Shown: positions 1-11,705 of the stretch, piece by piece
How positions within the stretch are numbered: the first letter of the stretch is position 1
How the letters are laid out: every line of letters starts with the position of its first letter
The notes under the pieces: model-generated
What the model was told of the DNA's origin: nothing
Databases searched by the model: none
What the model saw: only the letters and a program-made list of their open reading frames with translations
Source: Parastagonospora avenae f. sp. tritici 18332-5
Lineage: Eukaryota > Ascomycota > Dothideomycetes > Pleosporales > Phaeosphaeriaceae
Direction: 5' to 3'
Length of the DNA stretch: 64,000 nucleotides
Assembly (NCBI GenBank): GCA_022559985.1
Contig: JAFJTR010000091.1
Span: 1-64,000, forward strand
Made by a program: the position numbers and the translations under genes

Positions 1-383
1 AGGTCCGAATCGTGTCCGGGGTAATCCGGGGTGATATCGCTGTAACGAGGGAGGACATAAGTAACTAAGTCCGGTACTAGTAGGTGACCTCGTTACACAA
101 TTACTTTACCTACATGTCTGTCTTACATTGAGCAACAACAAGCACGTGGAAGAACGCAAGATAAGCCAGTCTCCCAGCGTACAAGCCTTTTTTAACCGCC
201 CAAGCTATTGGAGGGCTGGCGTAGGTTGTCACTGATAGAGATGGCCGAATAGCAGTGGTGACATCTGAGGGATTGTCTTACGGACTCCTAGCACTCACCA
301 GTATTAGTTCAGGATTAAACCACCATTTCATCGTCGGGCCGGTTTGCCTGAAGAGCCGACTCTCAGAGACGATAAGGTATAGT
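1..383. other. 3' flank of the NLR gene, no gene seen
   Basis: This edge segment holds the 3' flank of the minus-strand NLR gene. Only short, unconvincing open frames occur and none resembles a known family. I see no repeat or RNA gene here. Confidence 0.5.
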
Positions 384-3300
384 TCACAGATCCACACTCC
401 TCTTCGCTTCCTTCTCCCGCTGAGCCTCGAGAAACTCCCATACCTCAATATGCCCTTCTGATCTGGCGACATCTGTAGCCGTATGCCCCGCTCGATTCCT
501 GATGTGTAGTGCTGCTTTCCATGATAGCAGCAGCTGCACCACGTCTAGATAACCATAGCTCGCAGCCCATATTAATGCCGTGCGACCGTAACCATCCTGA
601 CGGTCGATTTGGACGCAGCGGGTGGAGAGAAGCACTTCTACTGTCGCTGGGGACCGGATGAAGAGCGCCCATAGCAATGGCGTCCAAGCATCGACATCAA
701 CGTCGTCCTCGCCGCCACACTCATTCTTGAGTAAGGTGCGCAAGGTATCAGTGTGCCCGCCTTGACATGCCCAGGAGATTGTATTTCGTAGGTCATTGTC
801 TTTGGTAGCTTTGTCGATGCCCGTTCGGTGTAACAAAGTCATGACCACTTCTTTTTGGCCATTTCCTGCAGCCCACGACAGTGCAGAGCGCCCTTTGTCA
901 TCTTTAAGGTTGAGATTGACAAAGGAGTGTCGAAGTAGGACTTTCAGACTTCGCCGAGCGCCTTCCCCTGCCGCCCAGGATAGAATTGAGCGTCCTGATT
1001 TGTCAACCTTGTTAATATCGACTGATGGCTGCTCCAATAATATTTGCACAATGCTTGCATAGTCTCCTTGCACGGCCCAGAAGAGTGGCGTCCAACGTGT
1101 GTTATCCTGGTCGTCTGGCCTGAACGCCCCATGGTTCAACAATGCTTCGACAATCTCTAGGTGCCCACTCCCAGCTGCAAATGACAGTGCTGATCTTCCC
1201 GATTTAGCTCTTACCGCGACATCTGTAGATGCGTCGTTGAGAAGTATGTGAACAGCATCCAGATGTCCGTACTGCGCAGATATAGTTAAGGGATTTTGCC
1301 GATCGATACCAATACCGTTAGGATCTGCGCCATGCTGAAGCAAAACTCTAATGCAATCCAGGGAAGACATTCTTGCTGCCCAGAATAGCGCTCGGGTTTT
1401 TCTTGCCTCGCCGTCAAAATCTGCCCTTTCCACAATCTCGGCAAGCAGCATGCTAAAGTTGAAGAATGCAGCTACTTCAATCGTCTCAAAACTTTCTGGA
1501 AATGAGTATTCCATGTTGGTTTTGTACCAGTAATATTTCAGCCAATTTGTCAAGACACCGCTTGGATTCGCTGTGAGTCGTTGGACGGCCTCCCGTACAG
1601 ACTTTGGGGCGATAGATTCGCAAAATGAATAGTGCTCTGCCCAGTGTATCGCGGAGTAATCAAAGAATGTGTATTTTTGGGCGATCAAAGTGCACTGTTC
1701 CTCGTCCACATCTCGTGAGTCTTTGAAGAAGTCATCTAGGCCGAGATGATCGTCTAGACCGAGAGGGCCACCTAAGCCCATTGTGTCAAAGTCTGTGACT
1801 GGGAACGAATGAGACGAACTGAGCGAATTGGTCTCGAGGCTCGTCCTTTCTGAAGTGAATATATCCGCTTGAAATTCCTCCATAAGAAGGTACCGTATAC
1901 ATGATTGAGAGATGCCCAGCGCTGCTTCTACTGGGGGAATCGCAAGGCTCTGCACTATGTTGTCTGTAGAATGGCGTGCGAGATCCGTCAAATATTCTTT
2001 GGCGGACTGGTGTATGAGCGAAACTTTCGAGTCGTCGTCCGAGCTCTGGTTCACTTCTTTGATGCGCAGAAAAGATCCCACAATGTTTTGTAGCGTTGAG
2101 CGAATGGAGAGCTGCAAATCATCCAACACATCGGCTACAGATTTATGGGCTTGGTCGATCGTAAACGCAATGTTCATCTCCACCAATGTTAGGTGTCGCG
2201 AGCCTCCAATAAGCAATTGTAAGATCTTTCTAGCATCTTCTTGATCCCCAGATGAGATTTCACGCAAGAATCTGCTATAAGTAGCTTCAAGGTTCGGAGG
2301 AAATGTGTTGATGATCCTTTCGAAATCTCTCTTTGATGCCCTTGAACTTTCTTCCAGGCTGTGGAGTACCATGTTCAGCCAGAGAAAACTCTGGTCGGAC
2401 TTGGAGTACAGCATTTGTTCTAGATGATTTTTCGTTTCGTCGTCGCAATGGAACCTGTTCGCAATTTCGCCGACCTTGCTCCGAATGACTAGCTTCACAT
2501 CTTCGCTAACATTACCCTGGTTTTGATCGATCGATAATCTGTTTTTCATTACTCCCGTGAGGTTGTATGTATTGCCGAGTGACGGACGGCTGGTTATCAG
2601 GAATTTAATGCAGTTCTGGGGTTGTTGATGTACCTCCTGGGCCTCGTTTACTAGCTGCATCATGGCGTTCAGGAAGCTATTGCGTGTTCTTGTCTCACAC
2701 TCATCAATCGCGTCTACTATAACTCCGATAGTGCCGGACGTAGAATCGGCAACCATTTTCAGGAAAAGTTCCCAGAGCGCTGGGAAGGAGTTTGCAAGGC
2801 TAGGCCCTTCCAATTCGAAACGACTCTTTACATGCTTAATGAGTTTGCGATGATGCTGTAAGATCTGATACAGTATGCCTCGAAGTATGGCATTTGCGTC
2901 TCTTTGAGATTTGACTTTATCGTCGCAGAAGAAGAAAAAAACTTGACACTTGACAGGGGTAGCGCGACCCAGTCTTAGGTGGTCCGTCAGATAAGTAGAC
3001 AGCATGGTTTTGCCGCATCCAGGTTCACCTGTAACCCAGAGTAGTCTCGTCTCTTGAGCGGTTAGCCAGGTTAGGTATGCTGGGTGGCTCAGGATCCAGC
3101 TGCAGGTTCCTTGTACCGGTCTTGGTAGTTGCGCTTTGTATTCTGCGAGATAGATTGAATTCAGCAGGACCATGCAAGATCTTTCAGTTTCGCTTAAGGC
3201 TAGTAGATTGCTTAGCTGATGCTGTACCGTGAGTCGCCCATCGTTACATACACTGATTAGATGATGTTCGGTGTGCCTTCTTTGCCATCTCTCGATTCAA

Positions 3301-4416
3301 GAGGGCTGTTTTGGCCAATCGATTGATGGCCTTAAAGGCGTAAATGTAACCATCATCCGTTGCCCCTGCGAAACGACACATGGTTTTATGATTCGCGAAA
3401 AGTGGTATGATGTCTTCGCCTGGTATTTCCATTATGGCAGAATGTTGATCAACGATCTGTATTAAAAGGCGTGTTAGGCGTTGCTTCATAGAGGTACGTT
3501 CTCTGGAAGATGTCTCACCAGTTCGGATAGTCCGGGTATGGTCTCCGTTTCGTGGAAGGTAACAACCTCCAAGTTTGTCAGACGGTTTCGGGAAGAGACA
3601 GCGAGATCGCTCAGTGCTTGGGAATTGGACCCTAGGGTTGTGAGAAGGTCATCCCGTATTGACCCAGCTATGCCTGCGGCTTGTGACGCGCGTAAACACA
3701 CATTGACAACTCTTCCTACGATTTTCCCAATATCAGCTCCTTTTGAACCGCGATGTGGTGTTCCAAAGAAAACAATGCCTGAAGTGGCGGCGAGTATGTC
3801 ACCGTGTAGGTGGTCATCTTCATGCGCCAGAACAAGAGCCTCAAAATAGGTTAGGATCTTATCGGCGCGGTATCGCCGAGTTGCTTACCTGTTTACACAC
3901 TATGCCCCCAAGACTATGGCAGACAAATATTATCGGACGTTGTTTTCCTTCCGAAACGGCTGCGAGAGAGTTGAGGAGATTCCGGGAGTAATCCCGCAAC
4001 GTGGCCATTGAATTGCTGAAGATGAGCTCAGATGGATACCCGTATGTAAATATGCGGGACCCAGGAAGTGTACTCGGAAGCAGATCTCGAAGCCACAAAG
4101 TTTTATTCTCGTGTTGCCATGTTGTATATGCGTCCCCATTTAAGCCGTGTATGGCCACGATGTCTACTCCTAGATGGTCTTTCGAGTCGTTAGGCGGCTC
4201 ATTCTTGTTGAGAAGAAATAGCCCGTAGGGCTTTATGCGTTCGGGGGCTGGCGCCGGAGCTTGTGAGGGATGCTGCTGAAGAGGAGGTCTCTACGAGATC
4301 TTAGTGTCAGAAGTGTGCTCTATGGCTTCTTTGGAATGTTGATTTAGACGGCTACTAACCTCGGGAGCTAGCTCTTTTCGTTTGAGTTTCCGTAGTCTCT
4401 TGCGTAGATCAAGCAT
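384..4416 (-). CDS. NLR-type protein: alpha/beta hydrolase (SesB-like) - NACHT - ankyrin repeats
   Basis: Fungal NOD-like receptors of this build are thought to act in non-self recognition and cell-death control. My spliced model has exons 4360-4416, 3889-4290, 3498-3839, 3252-3456 and 384-3199 and gives about 1273 residues. Residues ~55-290 are a lipase-like alpha/beta hydrolase with an AIHGLNGDAY segment, the nucleophile elbow CHSLGG (Ser ~145) and a GTPHRGS segment. A NACHT domain follows, with P-loop GEPGCGKT (~393-400) and Walker B VIVDAIDECE (~495-504). About ten ankyrin repeats fill residues ~938-1265, several with a GRSALSWAAG core. Intron phases all match and every exon is open. The start is the first ATG before a short basic leader. 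An in-frame TAG at 4291-4293 lies inside the first intron (GTTAGT donor, CTGAC branch site), so I do not call a pseudogene. The effector role is inferred from architecture only. Confidence 0.9.
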
Positions 4417-5096
4417 TGCACTCGACTCGGATGGCTTACGATGGACGTGATCATTGACCTGCGTCAATAAAGTGATGGAAAGCAAACTCGATCTGTTGCT
4501 ATCCGGAGCAGTTGAGAAAAGAGGAATCGTATCTTCCTTTCCCCAGCCGAGCGTGATTGTACAGCTGGTCTCCCCACTAACCCTACCAATCGGCTTTACA
4601 ACCTGCCGGTCAGCGACAAATTTAGCCAATCACGATCCACTACTAAGCGCAGGGCTAAAGTCACTTTTTCTCGATACCGAGCCTGGTGTCTTCTGCCGTT
4701 GCAAGCTTCGTCCTAGGTTTTTCGACAACATAAAGAAAAACTTGTTCTCTGTTTCTCATTGTGCACTATGTTAGGGAAGTTGCTACGACTCGAAAAATTA
4801 GGTCCTAGAGCTTTTAAAACCTCTGTGAGCATGTTTAGAGGAGTCCGTGCGCCGGGTGGATCCGTACACAGAGCAGGAAATACAGGTAACCTGATTAAGT
4901 TAATCATGGGTCCTTCCGAACACTTACGGTTTGACAACTAAGAGATCAGGGGCTAGCTATAAACCATACATTTGGTGCAGGTTTTCCACGGGTAGCCCAG
5001 AATCGACTGTTACTACTGTAAGAGACTGCAGACAGGACTGGCATCGACTGCTTTTCTTCATTGCCACGTGCATGCATATGCACGGACGTAGAGGGC
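4417..5096 (-). pseudogene. possible remnants of EF-1alpha domains II and III
   Basis: Downstream of the stop of the EF-1alpha-like gene, the same strand still carries patches that can be aligned weakly to the rest of an EF-1alpha protein. Around 4995-5030 a frame reads SGLPVENLHQMYG, where EF-1alpha domain II has its TVPVGRVETG stretch. A 4713-4937 open frame contains CSEGPMINLIRLP and DPPGARTPL, where domain III has SGDAAIVKLVP and YPPLGRFAV. The patches lie in different frames with stops between them and no convincing intron set joins them. I read them as decayed coding sequence, but the alignment was made by eye and is weak. Confidence 0.3.
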
Positions 5097-5915
5097 CTAT
5101 GAAAGAATGTGGTCTAGTGCAGCGACTACTGTGACAGCTTTTCCTCCTCCTTGTTCACTACCATCTGTTGTTTTGGAATACCAACCGAGGCTGGAAGACG
5201 GCTCGATGAGATTGTCGCTGTACAGTCCCGAAGCAGGAACGAATATAATGCTATACCCGGTACGTTAACGCACGGTTTTAGGAATCAGAGACGTGTATCA
5301 TACTGTTCTTCGGACACCCCGAGACCTTGAAGTACGGCATTGGTGGCTCGGACTGAATCTGTGAACGCTTCTTCGGACCAGTTGACTTCGTCCCTAAGCA
5401 CATATCAGAGACTAGATCTAAAGAAATGGGGTGACTCACAGCTTATTAACTAGAACTACCACCTTCTTGTGTGAAAGTTGTGTCACCATGCCGTCCAATT
5501 CACCACCAATTCCTTGAAGCTGCTTGTCTGTCTGATGAGGCGTAACGATGAGAAGGAGGCCGTCAGCGTCAGAGAAATTCTCTTGTGTTGATTTAGCGGG
5601 GAATCCTGTGCCCAGAAACTAAATCTAGACCGAAGCACCTACCCGTAATGATAACCTTATTCCTGGGTGTATAGAAGTAAAGTTTTTCGTTCCTCGCTTT
5701 AATCTCGTTGAAGGCTTTGGCGTACCCGTCGTTGCGCCCCTTCTCAAGTCTCTCTAGAGTTGGCATATCGATACCTCCGCACTAAGTCTACGTAAGCAGT
5801 TGAAATATCCTCCGATACATACAGCCCATACCTTATAGATGAGATTGCCGATGGTCGTCGCTTTTCCAGTACCAGGACTTCCTAGAACAAGAAGTATTTT
5901 GCCTGCGCCTGACAT
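5097..5915 (-). CDS. EF-1alpha-like GTPase restricted to domain I, probably degenerate
   Basis: Exons 5832-5915, 5643-5781, 5440-5581 (or to 5605), 5304-5393 and 5097-5250 give about 202-210 residues. They align along the G domain of translation elongation factor 1-alpha: a P-loop region, then NLIYK-CGGID, an effector-like stretch, the G4 motif NKLD followed by EVNWSEEAF, and the G5-like FVPASG followed by DNLIEPS. Several catalytic features are off. The P-loop reads GSPGTGKA, with Ala19 where Ser/Thr should bind Mg2+, and the G3 motif (DxPGH) is missing between IITG and NFSDADG. A TAG stop falls right after domain I. Genuine EF-1alpha has ~460 residues, so this is not the cellular translation factor. 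It could be a fungal P-loop family derived from EF-1alpha or a decaying paralogue. It shares orientation with the NLR about 0.7 kb downstream. The second intron could end at 5582 or 5606. Confidence 0.65.
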
Positions 5916-7852
5916 CTTGACGTTATATCTGCTGTGAGATGACTGAAGGCTCTGTCGTATATGCGCTTCCTTAGCAGACGTGAATGTCGTCAGGTAGATC
6001 ATGGGTTTGGCCTTTGCTGCTTGAAAGCTAGACCACACATATGACGACCCCGCTCTGTCACGTGATCCTTCAAGTTTCTTGGAGATAACTTGGCAGGCAC
6101 TGCCGGATGAAGAGGTCCCGGATACCTAGCTTAAAGTAGCTTAGCTTTTATTTATCGCCCCTAACACCACCGTGCGTGACGGCTCAACGAGCCATCCGAA
6201 CACCAAAATCAACACCTCAAAATGAAGTCATTGAGCCACGTACGGTAGCTATTATCATGACATTTTTTTGTGTTGATCGGCCGTGTCGTGATAGAGATGG
6301 TGGTGGGCCTGTTGCAGCACCTAGGGCATCACCACCACCCTCACGCTGCGTAGCTAAGTTAATTAACTTACTCTCTTTTTCGAACTTTAGTATTTAAAAT
6401 TACCCCTTACACACGCAGCCCGTCACTCCCATAATGCTAATTACAGCAAACTCTAGGCGTTCTAGGTATTACCGCTAAACACTCACCACCTTCTGCGCAT
6501 TCCTATCACGAATTTCCGCCGCCCTGCCCATTAATTAAAGGCGTCCGAGTCTTCTTGCCTGCTGGTGAACGATTCGCGGCGCCACCCGGCCGAACGAAGT
6601 GAGGCGTCTTGCTTCCAGGCTCTACCTCCGGCAAAAGCTGCATCACTACTCGCGCACACTGCATCTCCGCCATCTATAAAGCCACTGTCTAGCACGACGC
6701 ATAATCGCAGCCTACAAACGCTCCTCGCAGCTCTATATACCTGACTACGCGCTGACGTAGCCGACAGAAACTTCTAGAAGAACCACGCCTTAGCGTAGAA
6801 CATGGAACTCGCTAATTGGAACGCGGGGTACTGACTGTTAGCTCGATATCGTAGCTACGTGCAAGGGTGAAACCGCATTTGCTAGTAACCATATTTAATA
6901 CCTTTGATTATTTCGACGCATGGTATCGGTAGAGGAGGATTGAGATAATGACGGGCGCTTAAGTCTTTAGGCAGCAGCTTCAGGATCCCGTCGATCATCG
7001 CTCAAGTTACACGAAGCACTCGGCGGTCGCAGCTGCTAACGTGGGACAACCAGGTCGAGCATCACGGGGCAGCTGGCATACGCGCCTTCGCTCATTGCTT
7101 ATTGTATTGGGTGTTCTACTCGCCGCCAAGACAGGGCTGAACCAATTAAATTGGTGGTGGAAGTCGAGGTCCAAGGTGACATAGCCATAGCCTGAAGCGC
7201 CAGGGCCGTTTTCCTTAACCGCGCAGCGGTCGCTGCAGATGGAAGATTGAAATTGGAATCAAGGGAGCCAGGTATTCAGTGCGCTCTTTTGCTTTTGCAA
7301 CTTGAGGTGTCGATAATGGGAAATGAAAATTGGTAGGCAGATTGTGGTCATTCGGAAGCGAGCAAGCCCGAAACCCAGAAATCCATCTCTTGTCCCTCTC
7401 ATCTCAAGCGCCGATGGAGGGCGGGGTGCCATGCATGCTGATGTTCGCTATGACTTTCCGAAAACGAAAAAGTGCGAAGAGGCACAGGAACATCCAATAC
7501 CTCAACAGTTTCAAAATTCATAGTCTGACAGGTGCGTTCTAAATTGATATCCAATCGTTCACAGCCACCAACGCGCAGTGTGCCGCTATGCCTGAGTTGT
7601 TGAGTCACATGAATGGTCTCCGGAAATAGCCCTGTGGTGGTAATGCAGAATAAATTTCGACACTAGCCGATAATCAGTTACATTACCATCCAATCCACTC
7701 TGGTGGCGTGGTGTGAAAAATCTTGCTGTACACAATGCAAACTACACTTTCAGGAATTCGAAATTGCGCTCAACGTGCGCAGCTAGATTTTCCGCACATT
7801 ATAACATTTTTTAAAGATAAAATTTCAATTACAACTTTAAGTTCACTGATTC
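5916..7852. other. gene-poor segment, no supported gene
   Basis: About 1.9 kb without a recognisable gene on either strand. The 6380-6560 part is AT-rich and contains TTAATTAA-type stretches; the rest is of mixed composition. Only short open frames occur. It may hold decayed repeat sequence, but I can identify no terminal repeats or transposase motif. Confidence 0.4.
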
Positions 7853-7924
7853 GGGCTTGTGGTTTAGTGGTATAATACTCCCTTAGCATGGGAGTGGTCC
7901 AGGGTTCGATTCCCTGCAAGTCCA
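7853..7924 (+). tRNA. tRNA-Ala (anticodon AGC)
   Basis: A 72-nt cloverleaf without an intron. The acceptor stem GGGCTTG pairs with CAAGTCC (one G-T wobble), followed by discriminator A. The anticodon arm is CTCCC-TTAGCAT-GGGAG, placing AGC at the anticodon, which reads GCU/GCC alanine codons. The T arm is CAGGG-TTCGATT-CCCTG. Internal promoter boxes are TGGTTTAGTGG (A box) and GGTTCGATTCC (B box). T-rich runs just downstream (TTTCTTTTT from 7925) would serve as the RNA polymerase III terminator. It stands alone in a gene-poor segment. Confidence 0.95.
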
Positions 7925-10586
7925 TTTCTTTTTGCTCTTCTTTTGATCTTTTTGGTTTTCCTGTAGCTTGTGGCGTCATCGTGCTGTGCGTGGTGGAGTT
8001 TTGGGTGGGTTTGGCATTTTTGGCGACACCCGGACAGTGATTGCTTATTTTGCCCTACTGTAACCCTTACATAAATGGGCTATTGTTGGTAGGCCTTGTA
8101 CGATCGTACGGGTGAATAACAACAATGAGGTTCTTCTGGTGACTGGTAAGTTATTGGTATTGATAGCTCTATGAACGTGGGTGCTACGAAGGTATACCTG
8201 AGCGCAACGCAAGTCGGGCCGAAGTAGGATCGAAGAAGGATCAAGTCAGCTCGTCGGTCAGTGTTGAGCAAACGAGGTTCCTACCGATACTCACGATCCG
8301 ACAGCTATCTTAATAAGCAGTCGAAAAGAGTTATATGAAGATAGCTTGCCGAATGCGGTGGTGTTAGGTGGCACAAGATTTGCTATGTGAGGGAGCAGTA
8401 TTCTTCAAATTAAACACAGGCGAAGAGACTCGCAAAGATGCACAGCGCAGTCAGTAGAGTATGTGTTTGTCCGGGAGAGAACGCTATTATTGATAGTAAT
8501 TATAGTCTATGCCATTTGCGTATTCTCCTCTCTCAGCTGCACTTCTTACCACTGGCTCCAGCTGACTACCCTTTGCTCTCAACTTCGTTTCAAGCATCTA
8601 GCTTTAGGCTTCGACATCATAGGTACAAGATTTACCCTGAGCTCGAGGCAAATACAGAGTGTAAGCGACGCGAAGCTGACAACCCAGGAAAGGTACATTT
8701 TTCGGTATGATACGAACTAGTAGACATATCGAAGTGCGCAAGACAGACAATAAGGCAACGCTCATCGCAGCTTCCAGGAGATTTTGGAGCGGCAGTACTA
8801 CAACAACAACAACGACTACTGCTAAAGCGTCTAGAAAGGCAAAACCGTTGGCAGATATCACGAGTAGAGAGGCTGGTGAAGACAAGGAAAGAAACAGAAC
8901 ATTTCATGCCCAAATTGTGGGCGCTATAAAAGATCTCCATCTCCAAAGATACCAAGGAGGGCTTGAACACACTTAGAAATGCCCGTAAGAACAAGACTGT
9001 TAAGAAGGACACCTCGGGCAGATTACTCTGTTTTACAAATGCGTCGCTACACTGTTTAATTAATTCGTCATGGTCTCTTATGCATGGGCTCTTTACGAAG
9101 CAGCACAAACATATGATTTACTAACCTGAAAACATACTCTAGAAAGTCTTTTAAATTGCAATCGGCCGATCAAAAGAGAACGGGCAGGATTAAGTTACTA
9201 AGAATATAAGGACGGAGTGAAATGCGTTACAAGATATTGTCGAATACCACAAGCGATTTCTCTGGAGCGTGGGAGCATTACGACGCGGCCACTCTTCAGC
9301 ATCTCCATGTCTAGACTCAATCTAATCTAAAAGACTGAGGCCCAATATTCTAGCCTGAAGCTCTCCAATGCCTACTAGACAAGTTTAACGTCGCGCTTTT
9401 ACTCTACCAAGTTCAGTTCAACACCGCTCTTAACTCTAAGCCAAGCATATTCCCTTCCCTCCCCCTCCCAAACAACACGTCCCTCCCATCCATCTCCCTT
9501 CCCCCATCTCAACACCCAATTCAGTTCAACACTCGAATATGGTACTCCAGGATAGCCAGTACACCCAATTATCCACGGAGTAACTATACACGAGCGCTAG
9601 TATTTCCGCCCGTATCCCCAGACAAGGACATGCCAGTATCCATTCTTCAAATGCTTACAGATGGTTCCAGACCACCAGCGATGGCGGGGTTATTTAGAAC
9701 GCGGTCGATGAATTGACTTTCTGGCGGACGTGTACTGTTACGAGCACGCGTCTGCTCAACGACGCGTTACGCGCGGCATATACGGCCGCGAAGTCGAATG
9801 TCTACAAGCGAAGGAATGCAATCGTGGTGCGATGGAGGTTGGATGGTGCATAAACAGCCAAGAGGGATTGTGTGTAGGATAGAGAGAGGAGATGAGATAG
9901 TAGGGCTCACATATACCCAAGGTGTTGCGAAGCTGTGCATTACAACGTTTGGACCCAGCCACGCCGTGCAATTCGTATGGAAGCACCGAACACCACGCAC
10001 TGGGCGCTTGCTGCGAGAGTCTCGCCACGAGGCGAGGCCATGTTCCATGATAGTTCCATGTAGAGATCCACCAAGCACATCCATGGCATGGCATGCAAGG
10101 ACTATGATTGTTCGCTAGTTCACCGGATACAATGCCCGCGTCGACATGCCACTAGGAGTAGTTCCAACGCACCCCCACAGCGTTCACCGGTCCGCCAACG
10201 CCTAAGGTTTATCTAGCACGAACATCCCCCTCCCGCGAGCACCACCCTACAACCCTGATGCAGGGTACCGTCTCAACCACTTATTGGCTTCGATAGCGCG
10301 ATCCAGACTGGCGTTGAATGCAACGCTGCCGATCCGCATTACTTAGTCTGGACGGACAGCGACTCCCGCAACGCGGTCAAATTTCGCTAGCGAAAAATAT
10401 CCCCGGTGATCGGCCGGCGATCATGGAGCTTTGTGATGGGGAGTGGCGCCATGCCGAGCGAGACGTGCGACCGAGGTCAAACGATCGATGACAGGTATCT
10501 TGACGCACGCCATGGTGGAAGGTTCCGACTTTGGCACGGTCGCTTGACTTGCTGGATGAGGGCGGCAATTTGCTCGGCCAATATCT
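7925..10586. other. gene-poor segment with a few weak ORFs and a CAA-type microsatellite
   Basis: No gene here can be supported. A 90-codon plus-strand frame at 8707-8976 includes a run of eight Thr codons from an (ACA/ACT) microsatellite near 8797-8823; the sequence after it stays open in another frame to about 9120, which could be a small intron-containing gene or chance. The 9430-9540 part is rich in CCCTCCC-type pyrimidine stretches. Overlapping open frames at 9756-10118 on both strands match nothing I know. Confidence 0.4.
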
Positions 10587-11705
10587 TCAACCTGGACCTT
10601 GAGTGCCGGCACGCAACATGCCGAACACGCTATTCTGGTTCTGAGGCGCGAGCTTCAGTGGAGAGAAGCGTGATTCCGGCAAGCGACGGTTCGCTTTGAT
10701 AGATTCGAGGACCCTGGGTGTGTTAGCAAAGTGTCCCAAACTATCGAGTGCGCGATTTACCATTCAGCATTTATGAACTTTACAGCTTTGCCACTGGATT
10801 TGGCGATTTCCTTCTGTATCTTGGTTGCGGCAAGACCACCTCCTGCGCCGCCTTGAAGGTTTGCAGTTCCTAGGATAACATGCGTAACAGACCGGCGACC
10901 CAGGGCGATAGAGTGCCTCGCACCATGTGCAGCCAGCATATGCTTGAGCTTGTGGTCAGAGACCCATGGCGCAGTAGATCCATTGATGTAGAAGCATAGT
11001 CCAGCGAATATCTGCTTTGCAGCAGGCGTTGCGGAGTCGCTATGGAGGACCGCATCAGAATCTGCGTGTCGTTAGGACCAGGAAAGTCTTAATGAACAGT
11101 GGCCGGTGTGATATCTAAGAAAACTTGTGAGCGGGATTGAACATACCTCCATCGTCTTCGGCAATTGCTGATGGATAATCTGAATCTGATATCGCAACAA
11201 CGTCGGCCCTATCGACATCAAGATCAAGATCACGATCTTTTACGAGTGACGCCTTCATGCCTGTCTTGCTGACACCCCAGACGTCAGCGAGATTTTTCTG
11301 TCCGCTGGTGCGCAGCCCTCTTGCGCCCTTCTCCCAGCCGCCATTTCCCTTCCTTCCATCTTTGCCAAAGTGCTCGCTGCCAGCACCGACAGTGTCCGCC
11401 ACGCGCTTTCCTCCGCCCCCGAGCCCACCCTTGTACTGCTCGCTAAGCTTGAGGTTGCGCGATGCCCGCCATGACGTGGAGCCCGAGAGGCGATTCTCCG
11501 CGCGCTGGTGGCCTGTAGAGCTGCTGTTCCAGGGATCGAAAAAGGTACGGGCTGCCGGTGCAGCTTTTGTCGGCGAAACCTGTTGAGATGCGGCTGCACT
11601 GGATGTTTTCGAGGGTGCTTGTGACGAGGGTGGGTGCAGTGATCTACTGCGGGCATTTTGTGTTTCGTGTGACGGGCAAGGCGTGCCGGATTGGCCGTTG
11701 TTCAT
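10587..11705 (-). CDS. BRCT domain protein (REV1-BRCT-like)
   Basis: Exons 11147-11705, 10761-11061 and 10587-10713 give about 328 residues. The N-terminal ~190 residues are low-complexity, with a conserved-looking block (FDPWNSSSTGHQ, then SWRASRNLKLSEQYKGG). The C-terminal ~110 residues are a BRCT domain: IFAGLCFYINGST, then VSDHKLKHMLAAHGAR, SVTHVILG, and the tryptophan-containing AEWVLESIKANRRLPES. BRCT domains bind phosphopeptides or DNA ends in DNA-damage responses, and this one resembles the N-terminal BRCT of the translesion polymerase REV1. The protein ends about 30 residues after the domain, with no polymerase. The start is the first ATG; an upstream frame extends the coding potential but begins at a non-ATG codon, so a further 5' exon is possible. 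DNA repair is the likely area, the precise role unknown. Confidence 0.75.

Noticed and set aside
4291..4293. In-frame TAG near the 5' end of the NLR coding sequence, looking like a pseudogene mutation.
   Set aside because: It is the last codon of a 69-base intron (4291-4359) with a GTTAGT donor, CTGAC branch site and TAG acceptor; because 69 is a multiple of three, the frames on both sides agree by coincidence.
8797..8823. CAA/ACT repeat, considered as a CRISPR-like or structured array.
   Set aside because: It is a simple trinucleotide microsatellite with no spacers.
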